Assembly: GCA_945869505.1 (NCBI GenBank)
Contig: CAMBOZ010000038.1
Location: forward strand, 1-11,810
Direction: 5' to 3'
Source: Bifidobacterium breve
GTDB lineage: Bacteria > Actinomycetota > Actinomycetes > Nanopelagicales > Nanopelagicaceae
Length of the DNA stretch: 11,810 nucleotides
The notes under the pieces were generated by a model. That model searched no databases. It saw only the letters and a list, made by a program, of their open reading frames with translations, and was not told the origin of the DNA. The position numbers and the translations under genes are program-made. This document shows, in pieces, positions 1 to 6,582 of the stretch; position 1 is the first letter of the stretch; the number at the start of each line of letters is the position of its first letter.

Positions 1-574
1 CCAACGCACCGTTCTCTGCAATTTCAGCGAAGAGCCGTGCGTTCCCAGCGGGATATGCCACATCTACTCCTGCTGCAAGAACAGCAATAGTTCTTCCTTC
101 AGCGATCAGTGCTCCTTTATGTGCCGCTGAATCTATTCCGTATGCGCCGCCGCTTACGATGCTCCATTCGCGATCAACAAAACCTGCAGCAAAATCACCG
201 GCGATGCGAAGTCCGTATTGAGTTGGATTCCGAGTTCCGACTATCGCAAGTGATTTTTCAGCAAGTGCGGATAAGTCACCTTTAACAACCAGACCAAATG
301 GAGTAGCGCTCAGATCATCTAACGATATGGGCCAATCCGGTGATTGTGGAGTTAAGAAAATTGATCCAGTCCTATCAATGGATTCCTTAATCTCTTCCAA
401 TTTGGTAGCACGCAAATTTGTGATCAACTTTTCGTATTTAACACGATCATACTTTCCACTTAACAGTCTTTCATAAACAAGAACGGGACCGAGTTCAGAT
501 ACTTGATTACTCCAAAAGACGTGCCCACCTTCGATATTTGCGAATAGGTAAAGTGAGGCATCAATCTCGTTCAT
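1..574 (-). CDS. dprA: DNA processing protein DprA (partial, C-terminus beyond window)
   Basis: DprA binds incoming single-stranded DNA and loads RecA onto it during natural transformation; it acts in the cytoplasm. I translated 191 codons on the minus strand from the ATG at 572-574, and the frame stays open to the window edge. The N-terminal ~80 residues are helical, SAM-like. The Rossmann-type DprA domain follows, with VGTRNPTQYG (about residues 112-121), SGGAYGIDSAAH (141-152), and AVLAAGVDVAYPAGN further on, all family hallmarks. The ATG overlaps the yifB stop by 4 nt (ATGA), which indicates translational coupling. A GAAGG sequence about 9 nt upstream of the ATG, inside yifB, is a reasonable ribosome binding site. 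It is the last visible gene of the rplS-to-dprA block. The C-terminal winged-helix region, if present, lies outside the window. Confidence 0.95.
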   Translation of the reverse strand, partial: MNEIDASLYLFANIEGGHVFWSNQVSELGPVLVYERLLSGKYDRVKYEKLITNLRATKLEEIKESIDRTGSIFLTPQSPDWPISLDDLSATPFGLVVKGDLSALAEKSLAIVGTRNPTQYGLRIAGDFAAGFVDREWSIVSGGAYGIDSAAHKGALIAEGRTIAVLAAGVDVAYPAGNARLFAEIAENGAL

Positions 575-2091
575 ATCTCAGAACCTTCGCGCAGGCGATG
601 AGCTAACTTTACATCTTCCAGGAGTGGAATTTCGTTTCCATTTAAATCGGCCAAAGTCCAAGCCAAACGGATTATTTTATGAAGCCCTCTTGCAGTCAGT
701 CTTTCTCTATCTAATTCATCGTGCAGAAAGTTCATTGCGGCGCGTTCTGGTTTATATGTTGTACGCAAAGCGCGGGAAGGAATCTCCGAATTTAATGACC
801 AGGGCTCGGCGCTAAATCTGGCTGCCGCTTTCTGCCGTGCAACTAATACGCGCGCTGCGATTACTGAACTAGGTTCACCAAGTTCAGTCTGTGCCATTTC
901 CACCCTTGTCACTGGCTCAACTTGCACCCGCATATCTATGCGATCCATCAAGGGTCCAGATAACTTTCCAAGGTAGCGCCTGACTTGTAGCGAGGAGCAA
1001 GTGCAAGATTTTCCGCGACCAGAGAACTTTCCGCACGGGCAAGGATTAGCGGCAAGAATTAAAAGAAATTGCGCAGGAAAGGTGAGACTGCCGACGCTTC
1101 GTGCAATTGTTACCGTGCCAGATTCCAATGGTTGACGCAGGGCATCTAGAACTCCATTTGCACACTCGGGCGCTTCGTCGATAAATAGAACTCCATGATG
1201 TGCCAATGAACATGCACCAGGTCTGATGACCGACGATCCACCGCCAACCATGGCCACCCGGGTCGCACTGTGATGCGGTGAAACTATCGGCGCTAGTCGT
1301 GACATTGGTGAACGATTGCCTAAGGTGCCGGCGATGGAATGCACCGCTGTTACTTCGAGCGCTTGTTCAATGTTTAGCGCCGGCAATATTGTTGGAATGC
1401 GCGATGCAATCATTGTCTTACCCGCACCTGGCGGACCAATTAAAAGCAGATGGTGTCCCCCGCTTGCTGCGACCTCTGCGGCAAAACGCGCTGCACTCTG
1501 CCCAGCTACATCTGCAAAATCTGGATAATTTGCATCTTCTTCAAGCACTAACTCAAGTTGCGGCGCTATTGCGATCTCACCAGTGCGTATAAATCGCAAA
1601 ACTTCTGAAAGTGAGGAAAATCCAATGATGTGCATTTGTGTCATCAGTGACGCTTCTGCGAAATTATCTTGAGGAACAAAGGCGCGCTTTATTCCTGCTT
1701 TATATGCCGCTATTAGAGCAGGCAAAACTCCACGGACCGAACGAATCTTGCCATCCAAGGCAAGTTCGCCTAAGACAAGGACTTCATTTAGCGGCTCTTG
1801 CGGCAAAGCTTGATGGGCAATCAATATCGCAAGCGCAATTGAAAGATCAAAACTTGATCCACTCTTAGGTAGCCATGCGGGCGAGAGCGAAACCGTGACT
1901 TTACGATTAGGCCAGATTTCATTTGTATTTATTAGGGCAGCGCGAACCCGATCTCTTGATTCACTCAGCGCAGCATCGGGCAACCCCAACAGTGAATACA
2001 TAGGAATGCCATCTGCAATATCGACTTCGATAGTGACAACTGCGCCATCTAAACCCAAGAGCGCCACGCTTTGCGTGATACCCAGGGTCAT
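571..2091 (-). CDS. yifB: YifB/ComM family Mg-chelatase-like AAA+ ATPase
   Basis: This is a 506-residue protein of the YifB/ComM family. ComM is a hexameric helicase that promotes branch migration when transformed DNA is integrated. The N-terminal ChlI-like domain spans about residues 1-170 (IPMYSLLGLPDAALSESRDR near 29-48). The Mg-chelatase AAA+ core follows, with Walker A GPPGAGKT at 219-226 and a Walker B-like LFIDEAPE at 302-309, a mild variant of the usual LFLDELPE. A cysteine cluster CPC...CTC (C351, C353, C363, C365) matches the family's conserved cysteines. LSGPLMDRIDMRV at 377-389 is the sensor/arginine-finger region, and a C-terminal Mg-chelatase domain ends the protein. Length is normal for the family. 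The ATG overlaps the yraN stop by 4 nt and its own stop overlaps the dprA start by 4 nt, so the three genes look like one translationally coupled unit. Confidence 0.96.
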   Translation of the reverse strand: MTLGITQSVALLGLDGAVVTIEVDIADGIPMYSLLGLPDAALSESRDRVRAALINTNEIWPNRKVTVSLSPAWLPKSGSSFDLSIALAILIAHQALPQEPLNEVLVLGELALDGKIRSVRGVLPALIAAYKAGIKRAFVPQDNFAEASLMTQMHIIGFSSLSEVLRFIRTGEIAIAPQLELVLEEDANYPDFADVAGQSAARFAAEVAASGGHHLLLIGPPGAGKTMIASRIPTILPALNIEQALEVTAVHSIAGTLGNRSPMSRLAPIVSPHHSATRVAMVGGGSSVIRPGACSLAHHGVLFIDEAPECANGVLDALRQPLESGTVTIARSVGSLTFPAQFLLILAANPCPCGKFSGRGKSCTCSSLQVRRYLGKLSGPLMDRIDMRVQVEPVTRVEMAQTELGEPSSVIAARVLVARQKAAARFSAEPWSLNSEIPSRALRTTYKPERAAMNFLHDELDRERLTARGLHKIIRLAWTLADLNGNEIPLLEDVKLAHRLREGSEI

Positions 2092-2465
2092 AGCAAGCCG
2101 CCGCGATATTCAAGCGAATGTGAACCGTCACTGTTGATTATTACGGCTGCCGCATCTATTGCATAGTCACATCCCAGACAACCATGGGTTGCTAGCCAAG
2201 CCATTGCCAATCGCTGCATGCGGTGGGCTTTATCTTTATTAATTGCTTCAAATGGGTGGCCAAATGCCAAAGATGATCGCGTCTTGACTTCAATAAAGTG
2301 AAATAGTCCATCTGTTCCGAGGGAGATTAAATCAATTTCACCCTCTCGCACTCGCCAATTACGATCGAGAATCTCGTCGCCACGCGCCGTTACAAACCTG
2401 GCGGTTACATCTTCGCCAAAAGCCCCAGTTACTAAGTTACTTCGCTTTCTGCCGCCCTTATTCAT
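2088..2465 (-). CDS. yraN: YraN family (UPF0102) endonuclease-like protein
   Basis: This small protein has a predicted PD-(D/E)XK-type nuclease fold. Its cellular role is not firmly established. Family landmarks are GAFGEDVTARF near the N-terminus, RNWRVREGEIDLI in the middle, and FIEVKTRSS; the E/D and ExK residues form the presumed metal site. I chose the ATG at 2463-2465 (125 residues). It gives a normal-length N-terminus, and a TAATCT hexamer ends exactly 7 nt upstream, fitting a leaderless start. The frame is open further upstream: an ATG at 2486, and another at 2555 that would overlap rnhB by 29 nt. Neither has a well-spaced Shine-Dalgarno sequence. The stop overlaps the yifB start (ATGA). 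It lies 61 nt downstream of rnhB, where many actinobacteria have a DUF2469 gene that is missing here. The identity is secure; the start is less so. Confidence 0.88.
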   Translation of the reverse strand: MNKGGRKRSNLVTGAFGEDVTARFVTARGDEILDRNWRVREGEIDLISLGTDGLFHFIEVKTRSSLAFGHPFEAINKDKAHRMQRLAMAWLATHGCLGCDYAIDAAAVIINSDGSHSLEYRGGLL

Positions 2466-2472
2466 AGCGCGC

Positions 2473-2478
2473 AGATTA
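2473..2478 (-). promoter_or_regulatory. Putative -10 element of a leaderless yraN promoter
   Basis: On the minus strand TAATCT lies exactly 7 nt before the yraN ATG, which would place the transcription start at or next to the A of the ATG. No good -35 match is visible at 17-18 nt spacing. The same TANNNT-N7-ATG arrangement occurs at sepH and psuG. If real, yraN-yifB-dprA can be transcribed independently of rplS-lepB-rnhB. Confidence 0.5.
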
Positions 2479-2526
2479 GATCTCATCGCGCAATGCGAAG
2501 ATCCCTCTTGCTTTACTTGTGGGTAA

Positions 2527-3132
2527 TTATTGAGAAAGTGAAGCGATATTTGCAAATGAACGTCGGTGTTCTATACACGGACCGTGCTCCTGCAGAGCTT
2601 CGGTATGTACTTTGGTGATATAGCCTTTGTGTCTAGCAAATCCATATTTAGGAAATTGCGCATCTAACTCGCGCATAATTCGATCACGAGTTACTTTTGC
2701 AATTATCGATGCTGCGCTGATGCAAGTTACGACTTGATCGCCTTTCCAGACTGCCACATTGGGAATGGCCAAGCCCTCAATGGCATAACCATCGGTCAGT
2801 ACATAACTTGGTGTAATTGCTAAGCCTTGCACTGCCCTGCGCATCCCATCAAGGTTTGCGGCGTGTACGCCTCTTTGATCAACTTCTGCGGCAGGAACAA
2901 TAATCACACTGACCGCAAGCGATGCGCTCGTGACGACGTCAAAGAGTTTTTCTCGTTCGCTCTCTGATACATCTTTGGAATCTCTAACTTGCGTAAGCTC
3001 TGGCGCAAAAGGATCGGCCAATACAACTGATGCGATTACGAGTGGACCAGCGCACGCGCCGCGACCTGCTTCATCAACTCCAGCAAGCGGGGTGATTCCT
3101 GCATCTATCAGTAGCGACTCTATAACCTTCAT
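2527..3132 (-). CDS. rnhB: Ribonuclease HII
   Basis: RNase HII cleaves RNA in RNA-DNA hybrids and starts removal of single ribonucleotides misincorporated in DNA. The 201-residue length is typical. AGVDEAGRGACAGPL at 17-31 supplies the first two acidic active-site residues (D20, E21). D114 (in LTDGYAI) and D132 (in WKGDQVV) match the spacing of E. coli D108 and D126. ISAASIIAKVTRDRIM at 138-153 and the C-terminal HGPCIEHRRSF are further signatures. All four catalytic acids are present, so the enzyme should be active. The gene starts 19 nt after the lepB stop without an evident Shine-Dalgarno sequence, so coupling to lepB is likely. Confidence 0.97.
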   Translation of the reverse strand: MKVIESLLIDAGITPLAGVDEAGRGACAGPLVIASVVLADPFAPELTQVRDSKDVSESEREKLFDVVTSASLAVSVIIVPAAEVDQRGVHAANLDGMRRAVQGLAITPSYVLTDGYAIEGLAIPNVAVWKGDQVVTCISAASIIAKVTRDRIMRELDAQFPKYGFARHKGYITKVHTEALQEHGPCIEHRRSFANIASLSQ

Positions 3133-3151
3133 AGGCTAATTTCGGCAGGAT

Positions 3152-3805
3152 TTATTTCAGTGAAGAGTACGAATCGACAATGCCTAAGTTCTTAATCGGC
3201 CAGATAATTCCCACAACTTTTCCAGTAATTTTGGAGTTTGGAACCATTCCATTATTTATATCATCTTGATGGAATCGTGAATCAGCGCTGGCACCGCGGT
3301 GATCGCCCATCACCCAGATTTTGCCGGCAGGCACGGTGACATTGAAATTAGTATCACTCGCAGTGTTTCCTGCAAATATATATGGCTCATCTATTTCGAC
3401 GCCATTAATCATTAACTTCTTACCTTTTGAGCAACATTCAACTTTATCACCGGCTACGCCAATCACTCGCTTAACTAAATATTGCTTTGCGGGATTTGGT
3501 AATACTCCAACAGCGACGAATGCGTCTTTCACAATTGCTAAATATTTATTTTGGTCGCCGACATAAGGCTCAGGTAACCAGTTGTCAGGATCGCGAAAGA
3601 CGACTACATCGCCCCGCTTTATTGATTTTCCGATGAAAGGAACCTTATTTACCGCGACGCGGTCATTTATTTGAAGCGTGTTCTCCATAGATCCAGAAGG
3701 AATGAAGAAAAACTGAACCAAGAAAGTTTTTATGACAATAGAAACTGCGAGCGCAACAACTATCAGTATAGGAAACTCGCGTAGAAGCGAGCCCTTACGT
3801 GGCAT
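3152..3805 (-). CDS. lepB: Signal peptidase I
   Basis: This membrane-anchored serine protease removes signal peptides from exported proteins. The 217-residue protein has one N-terminal hydrophobic segment (about 10-32), then the catalytic serine in IPSGSMENTL (S39). The general-base lysine is in YLVKRVIGVAGD (K112), and the conserved box GDHRGASADSR lies at 167-177. It has a single membrane anchor and a periplasm-facing type catalytic domain. A short cysteine pair (CC at 124-125) after the Lys box is unusual for an exported domain, but I draw no conclusion from it. Only 13 nt separate it from rplS, the standard actinobacterial arrangement. No Shine-Dalgarno sequence precedes the ATG. Confidence 0.96.
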   Translation of the reverse strand: MPRKGSLLREFPILIVVALAVSIVIKTFLVQFFFIPSGSMENTLQINDRVAVNKVPFIGKSIKRGDVVVFRDPDNWLPEPYVGDQNKYLAIVKDAFVAVGVLPNPAKQYLVKRVIGVAGDKVECCSKGKKLMINGVEIDEPYIFAGNTASDTNFNVTVPAGKIWVMGDHRGASADSRFHQDDINNGMVPNSKITGKVVGIIWPIKNLGIVDSYSSLK

Positions 3806-3811
3806 TGAAAG

Positions 3812-3817
3812 AATTTA
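3812..3817 (-). promoter_or_regulatory. Possible internal -10 element before lepB
   Basis: On the minus strand TAAATT ends 6 nt before the lepB ATG, inside the 13-nt rplS-lepB gap, and no Shine-Dalgarno sequence is visible there. It resembles the leaderless arrangement at yraN, sepH and psuG but with 6-nt spacing. The region is AT-rich enough for this to be chance, so it is a weak call. Confidence 0.28.
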
Positions 3818-3818
3818 C

Positions 3819-4352
3819 TTAGTTAGCAGGCTTGTCTTCAGCCGCAGCTTCAGCTTCAACCGCAACTTCTGCAGTCGCAACCTCAGCTGGAACCTCTGCT
3901 ACTACTTCAGCTACTGGCGCTTCTGCAACGACCTCAACTGGAGCTGGCGCTTCAACAATAACCTCAGCAACCGGAGTTGAAAGAATTCCATCGCCGTAAC
4001 CTTCGATGCCATCACGCTTTTCGCGGATCTTGGCAGCCTTACCGCGAAGATCGCGGAGGTAGTAAAGCTTGGCGCGACGAACATCGCCCTTCTTTACGAG
4101 TTCAATCTTTTCAATAACTGGTGTGTGAACTGGGAAGGTACGTTCTACTCCAACACCGTAAGAAACCTTACGGATGGTGAAAGTTTCGCGAACGCCATCG
4201 CCTTGGCGACGGATAACAATTCCTTGGAAGACCTGGATACGGCTCTTGCTACCTTCGATAACGCGAACGTGGACCTTGAGTTCATCGCCTGCACGAAATT
4301 GTGGGATGTCATGGCGAAGTGACTTCGCATCAACGGCATCAAGAATATTCAT
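3819..4352 (-). CDS. rplS: 50S ribosomal protein L19 with Ala/Glu/Val/Pro-rich C-terminal extension
   Basis: L19 lies at the 30S-50S subunit interface. Residues 1 to about 115 are a full L19: [19 protein letters not shown] at the start, then [57 protein letters not shown] and [14 protein letters not shown]. The start is fixed by homology and by a GAGG Shine-Dalgarno sequence 8 nt upstream of the ATG at 4350-4352. The frame is open upstream to 4649, but that extension overlaps sepH in antisense and is not L19-like. Family members are usually about 113-120 residues; this one has 177. Its last ~50 residues are an acidic, low-complexity run of AEV/VAE/APV units ending in EDKPAN. The gene leads the minus-strand block and is divergent from sepH, rather than following trmD/rimM. 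Confidence 0.96.
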   Translation of the reverse strand: MNILDAVDAKSLRHDIPQFRAGDELKVHVRVIEGSKSRIQVFQGIVIRRQGDGVRETFTIRKVSYGVGVERTFPVHTPVIEKIELVKKGDVRRAKLYYLRDLRGKAAKIREKRDGIEGYGDGILSTPVAEVIVEAPAPVEVVAEAPVAEVVAEVPAEVATAEVAVEAEAAAEDKPAN

Positions 4353-4358
4353 CGTTTG

Positions 4359-4364
4359 GTCCTC
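4359..4364 (-). promoter_or_regulatory. Shine-Dalgarno sequence of rplS
   Basis: On the minus strand GAGGAC sits before the rplS ATG, with GAGG ending 8 nt from the start codon. It decides the start at 4352 over the in-frame upstream ATGs and shows that this mRNA has a leader, unlike its divergent neighbour sepH. Confidence 0.7.
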
Positions 4365-4526
4365 ATCTAAGTAAAGCTCTTTCAAGCTATTTGTTGCTGA
4401 TTGCAGCGCGGCTATAACTGCCGTGCAGACTGCGTATCTTGCCACAGATGGGGCTCCGAGCGTAAATCGGCTAAATCCCCCGTTCAGCCCAACTCCCTCC
4501 TCACCTACTTTTTCACCCTTGGCGGG

Positions 4527-4532
4527 TATTCT
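4527..4532 (+). promoter_or_regulatory. Putative -10 element of a leaderless sepH promoter
   Basis: TATTCT ends exactly 7 nt before the sepH ATG at 4540 and there is no Shine-Dalgarno sequence, as expected for a leaderless mRNA. No clear -35 is present at normal spacing. The hexamer sits in the centre of the imperfect inverted repeat GGCGGGTATTCTCGCC (4521-4536). Confidence 0.55.
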
Positions 4533-4539
4533 CGCCCAC

Positions 4540-5445
4540 ATGAGTGAGCTGCGCTTAACTGGCAAGACCCCCGATGGGGTGCACATAGCGCTCACCGATA
4601 ACAACGGGGCCGAGTACACACTGCGCATCAGCGACATATTGCGCGCCACCGTTAACCAACCACGCCTAACCTCGGTGCCGGTTGCAGACGAGAACGCCGC
4701 AATGACCGTTAAGGAAATTCAACGACGCCTGCGCGCTGGCGAAACTATGGATTCAATTGCTCGCGATGGTGATATTTCAGTGGATAAAGTTGAACGATTC
4801 TCCGGACCAATTTTGCAAGAGCGCTTATTTATCATCGATCAAGTTCATTCGCTAACACCTCGTCGCGATGGAAAAGATAACGGGCGTGAAGCAATTACAT
4901 TCTTAGATATTGTCACATCAAAACTAGCGCCGCGCGGTGTTGAAATTGATTCGCTAGATTGGAACACCTGGCGCTTAAATGACGGCACTTGGACTATCGA
5001 ACTTCACTACCCAAATCGCGATGGAATGGGCGCCGCTCAATTTAGCTATGACACGCACCGTCGCACAATTGCTCCACTAGATGACAACGCCGCTTGGATG
5101 ATGGGTGAAGATGCACCGATTCGTCGCATTGAACCTGGGCTGATTTATTCCGAGCCAACACATCCATCACGTAGCGAACGAATTGAACCGCGTGAACCAA
5201 TTCGTATCGACAGCGCGCCAATTCGCGGCATCGCATCGTCACTAGATGACCTTCCAGATAATGACCCGACAGATGAAGAATTTGAAGCTGAGATCTCACG
5301 TGAGACACCGCGCTTGGTTTCTATCCGCGAAACTCCAGCACCTGGCGATAAGCAAGATGGCATAACCGCGCGCGCCAAGGTTCCATCATGGGATGAAATT
5401 ATGTTCGGTCAAAAGCCAAAAGAAGATCCTGAAAACAGTAACTAA
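4540..5445 (+). CDS. sepH: Cell division regulator SepH (DUF3071)
   Basis: SepH is an actinobacterial cell-division protein that, in Streptomyces and Mycobacterium, binds FtsZ and stimulates its assembly at division sites. Residues 1 to about 190 form the DUF3071 domain. It opens with [19 protein letters not shown] and [13 protein letters not shown], then has a helix-turn-helix-like segment (about 54-90: [20 protein letters not shown], then [10 protein letters not shown]). [17 protein letters not shown] follows at 141-157. Residues 190-280 are a charged, probably disordered linker. The C-terminus carries a conserved-looking short motif, [11 protein letters not shown] (280-290). I chose the ATG at 4540 (301 residues) because it matches the family's N-terminus and follows a TATTCT-N7 leaderless element. 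The frame is open back to 4423, but that part is Pro/Ser-rich and not family-like. Its stop lies 1 nt from the stop of the converging gene. Confidence 0.92.
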   Translation: MSELRLTGKTPDGVHIALTDNNGAEYTLRISDILRATVNQPRLTSVPVADENAAMTVKEIQRRLRAGETMDSIARDGDISVDKVERFSGPILQERLFIIDQVHSLTPRRDGKDNGREAITFLDIVTSKLAPRGVEIDSLDWNTWRLNDGTWTIELHYPNRDGMGAAQFSYDTHRRTIAPLDDNAAWMMGEDAPIRRIEPGLIYSEPTHPSRSERIEPREPIRIDSAPIRGIASSLDDLPDNDPTDEEFEAEISRETPRLVSIRETPAPGDKQDGITARAKVPSWDEIMFGQKPKEDPENSN

Positions 5446-5446
5446 C

Positions 5447-6550
5447 TTAGGAAATTACCGCGGTTAATAGCGGAACATAACTTTCGATATCACTTGCTCC
5501 GCCGTGATGGCCAACCATTGCACCCTCTTGTTTTTCACGTTCGGCTTCGATCAAAATTAAATCACCGTGGGCAACCACAATTACATCTCCCATGCGATCT
5601 GCGGCATCGGCGGAGACTAGATTGCCAAATAAACTAGCGGCGATGGCCTTTTCGCGGGTGTAAACACTCGCCTTCTCCCCCAGAAACTCTTCCCACCGAG
5701 ATGCCACATCAGCAATTTCTGATGCGCCAGCGCCATCACTTAAATAAAGATGGCGTGCGCGTGGTTCACCAGCAATCGTGGCAATGTTTTCAGCCAAGTT
5801 ATTTCCCTGTCCGATCACAATCATTTCTCCCACGTTGATCATTCCGTGGTCAGCAGTTAGCCATAAGCGAGTTTGGCGCGGAAGTTTTTGTAGCAGAGTC
5901 GCAACCAATTGATCAATTCCCGAAAGTGCTGCTAGCCATTGATCGGAACCAACGCCATCACTGTGGCCGGCGACATCTAAATCATTTACATAGAGATACA
6001 CAAATGTTGGGGTTTCCTTAAGCGCAGCGACCGTTTCAGTAATCAAATCCGCGTGCGCATTAGCACCGCGATATTTAGCGCCGCGAAACACCGCGCGAGT
6101 AAAACCAGTATCTTCATATCGCTTTGCGGCAACGTGGGTAACGTTTATATCCTGGGCAACTGCGCGTTCAAAGAGCGTAGAAATAGGTTGCCAGATATAC
6201 GGATCTACTCGCTCATCCCACTTCAGCGAATTTAAAATGCGACCGCCACTTCGCGGAACTTGCACGGTATAACCCAGCATTCCGTGCTCTCCAGGATTTA
6301 CACCGGTTGTTAGCGTTGCCAAACTGGTTGCTGTTGTTGAGGGAAAGGAAGTCTTGACCGCACCGTGGCGAATTAAAGATGACAAAGTAGGTATGTGGCT
6401 CGCATATTTAGCAACGGCATCTGCGCCTAAACCATCTACTAAGAAAAGTAGTTCACGCCCGGCTGGGCTTGGGCCACATTGAATCTGATCGCTCGCATCT
6501 GTTAAACCCAGGCTCGCAAATAGCGAAGGAGTGATTTGCGAGAGATGCAC
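5447..6550 (-). CDS. Alkaline phosphatase superfamily / type I phosphodiesterase-nucleotide pyrophosphatase
   Basis: This is a 367-residue cytoplasmic-looking enzyme with no signal peptide or membrane segment. It has the metal-dependent hydrolase pattern of the type I phosphodiesterase/nucleotide pyrophosphatase family. Seen in order: FLVDGLGAD with metal ligand D39; SFPSTTATSLATLTTG around T72/T73, the probable nucleophile region; GVNPGEHGMLGY at 83-94; NDLDVAGH with D192 and H196; TADHGM with D234/H235; and GHHGG at 347-351 as the last metal histidine. The two-metal site appears complete. Substrate cannot be read from sequence; phosphodiester or pyrophosphate bonds of nucleotides are likely. 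The start codon is GTG (6548-6550), preceded at 7 nt by GAGAAGA (minus strand, 6558-6564), a reasonable Shine-Dalgarno sequence. It is divergent from psuG across only 32 nt, so its promoter probably overlaps psuG. Similar genes neighbour sepH in other actinobacteria as I recall, but I could not check. Confidence 0.88.
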   Translation of the reverse strand: MHLSQITPSLFASLGLTDASDQIQCGPSPAGRELLFLVDGLGADAVAKYASHIPTLSSLIRHGAVKTSFPSTTATSLATLTTGVNPGEHGMLGYTVQVPRSGGRILNSLKWDERVDPYIWQPISTLFERAVAQDINVTHVAAKRYEDTGFTRAVFRGAKYRGANAHADLITETVAALKETPTFVYLYVNDLDVAGHSDGVGSDQWLAALSGIDQLVATLLQKLPRQTRLWLTADHGMINVGEMIVIGQGNNLAENIATIAGEPRARHLYLSDGAGASEIADVASRWEEFLGEKASVYTREKAIAASLFGNLVSADAADRMGDVIVVAHGDLILIEAEREKQEGAMVGHHGGASDIESYVPLLTAVIS

Positions 6551-6569
6551 AGAGGTATCTTCTCACGGG

Positions 6570-6575
6570 TAAGGT
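6570..6575 (+). promoter_or_regulatory. Putative -10 element of a leaderless psuG promoter
   Basis: TAAGGT ends exactly 7 nt before the psuG ATG at 6583. The G-rich stretch between them (TGGGGTT) is too close to the ATG to be a useful Shine-Dalgarno sequence. The spacing is identical to that at sepH and yraN. No strong -35 is seen. Confidence 0.5.
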
Positions 6576-6582
6576 TGGGGTT

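Larger units (their letters stand above)
4353..4539. promoter_or_regulatory. Divergent rplS/sepH intergenic region
   Basis: This 187-nt stretch is the largest non-coding interval in the window and must drive rplS (minus) and sepH (plus). The sepH end carries a TATTCT -10-like element. On the rplS side I see a good Shine-Dalgarno sequence but no convincing -35/-10 pair. The minus-strand candidates TACGCT (near 4462-4467) and TATAGC (near 4411-4416) both lack a recognisable -35. Open frames cross the region from both sides but look like chance extensions. Confidence 0.6.

Noticed and set aside
2466..2555. Longer YraN starting at 2555 or 2486
   Set aside because: The 2555 start overlaps rnhB by 29 nt. 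Neither upstream ATG has a well-placed Shine-Dalgarno or -10 element, and the YraN core begins just after the ATG at 2465.
4125..4342. Small open frames on both strands inside rplS
   Set aside because: They lie fully within the L19 coding sequence, lack family features and initiation signals, and are explained as shadows of a conserved gene.
4370..4390. Possible RNA hairpin in the rplS leader (two AGCT units around TGAAAG)
   Set aside because: The stem is only 4 bp of self-complementary AGCT, too weak to call a structured L19 leader.
4423..4539. In-frame N-terminal extension of SepH from 4423
   Set aside because: The stretch is Pro/Ser-rich, unlike the DUF3071 N-terminus, and would consume the divergent promoter region. 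The ATG at 4540 matches the family and has a TANNNT-N7 element.
4353..4649. In-frame N-terminal extension of L19 up to 4649 (276-residue reading)
   Set aside because: The extra 99 residues are not L19-like, run antisense through the sepH start, and lack a ribosome binding site, whereas the ATG at 4352 has GAGG at 8 nt.
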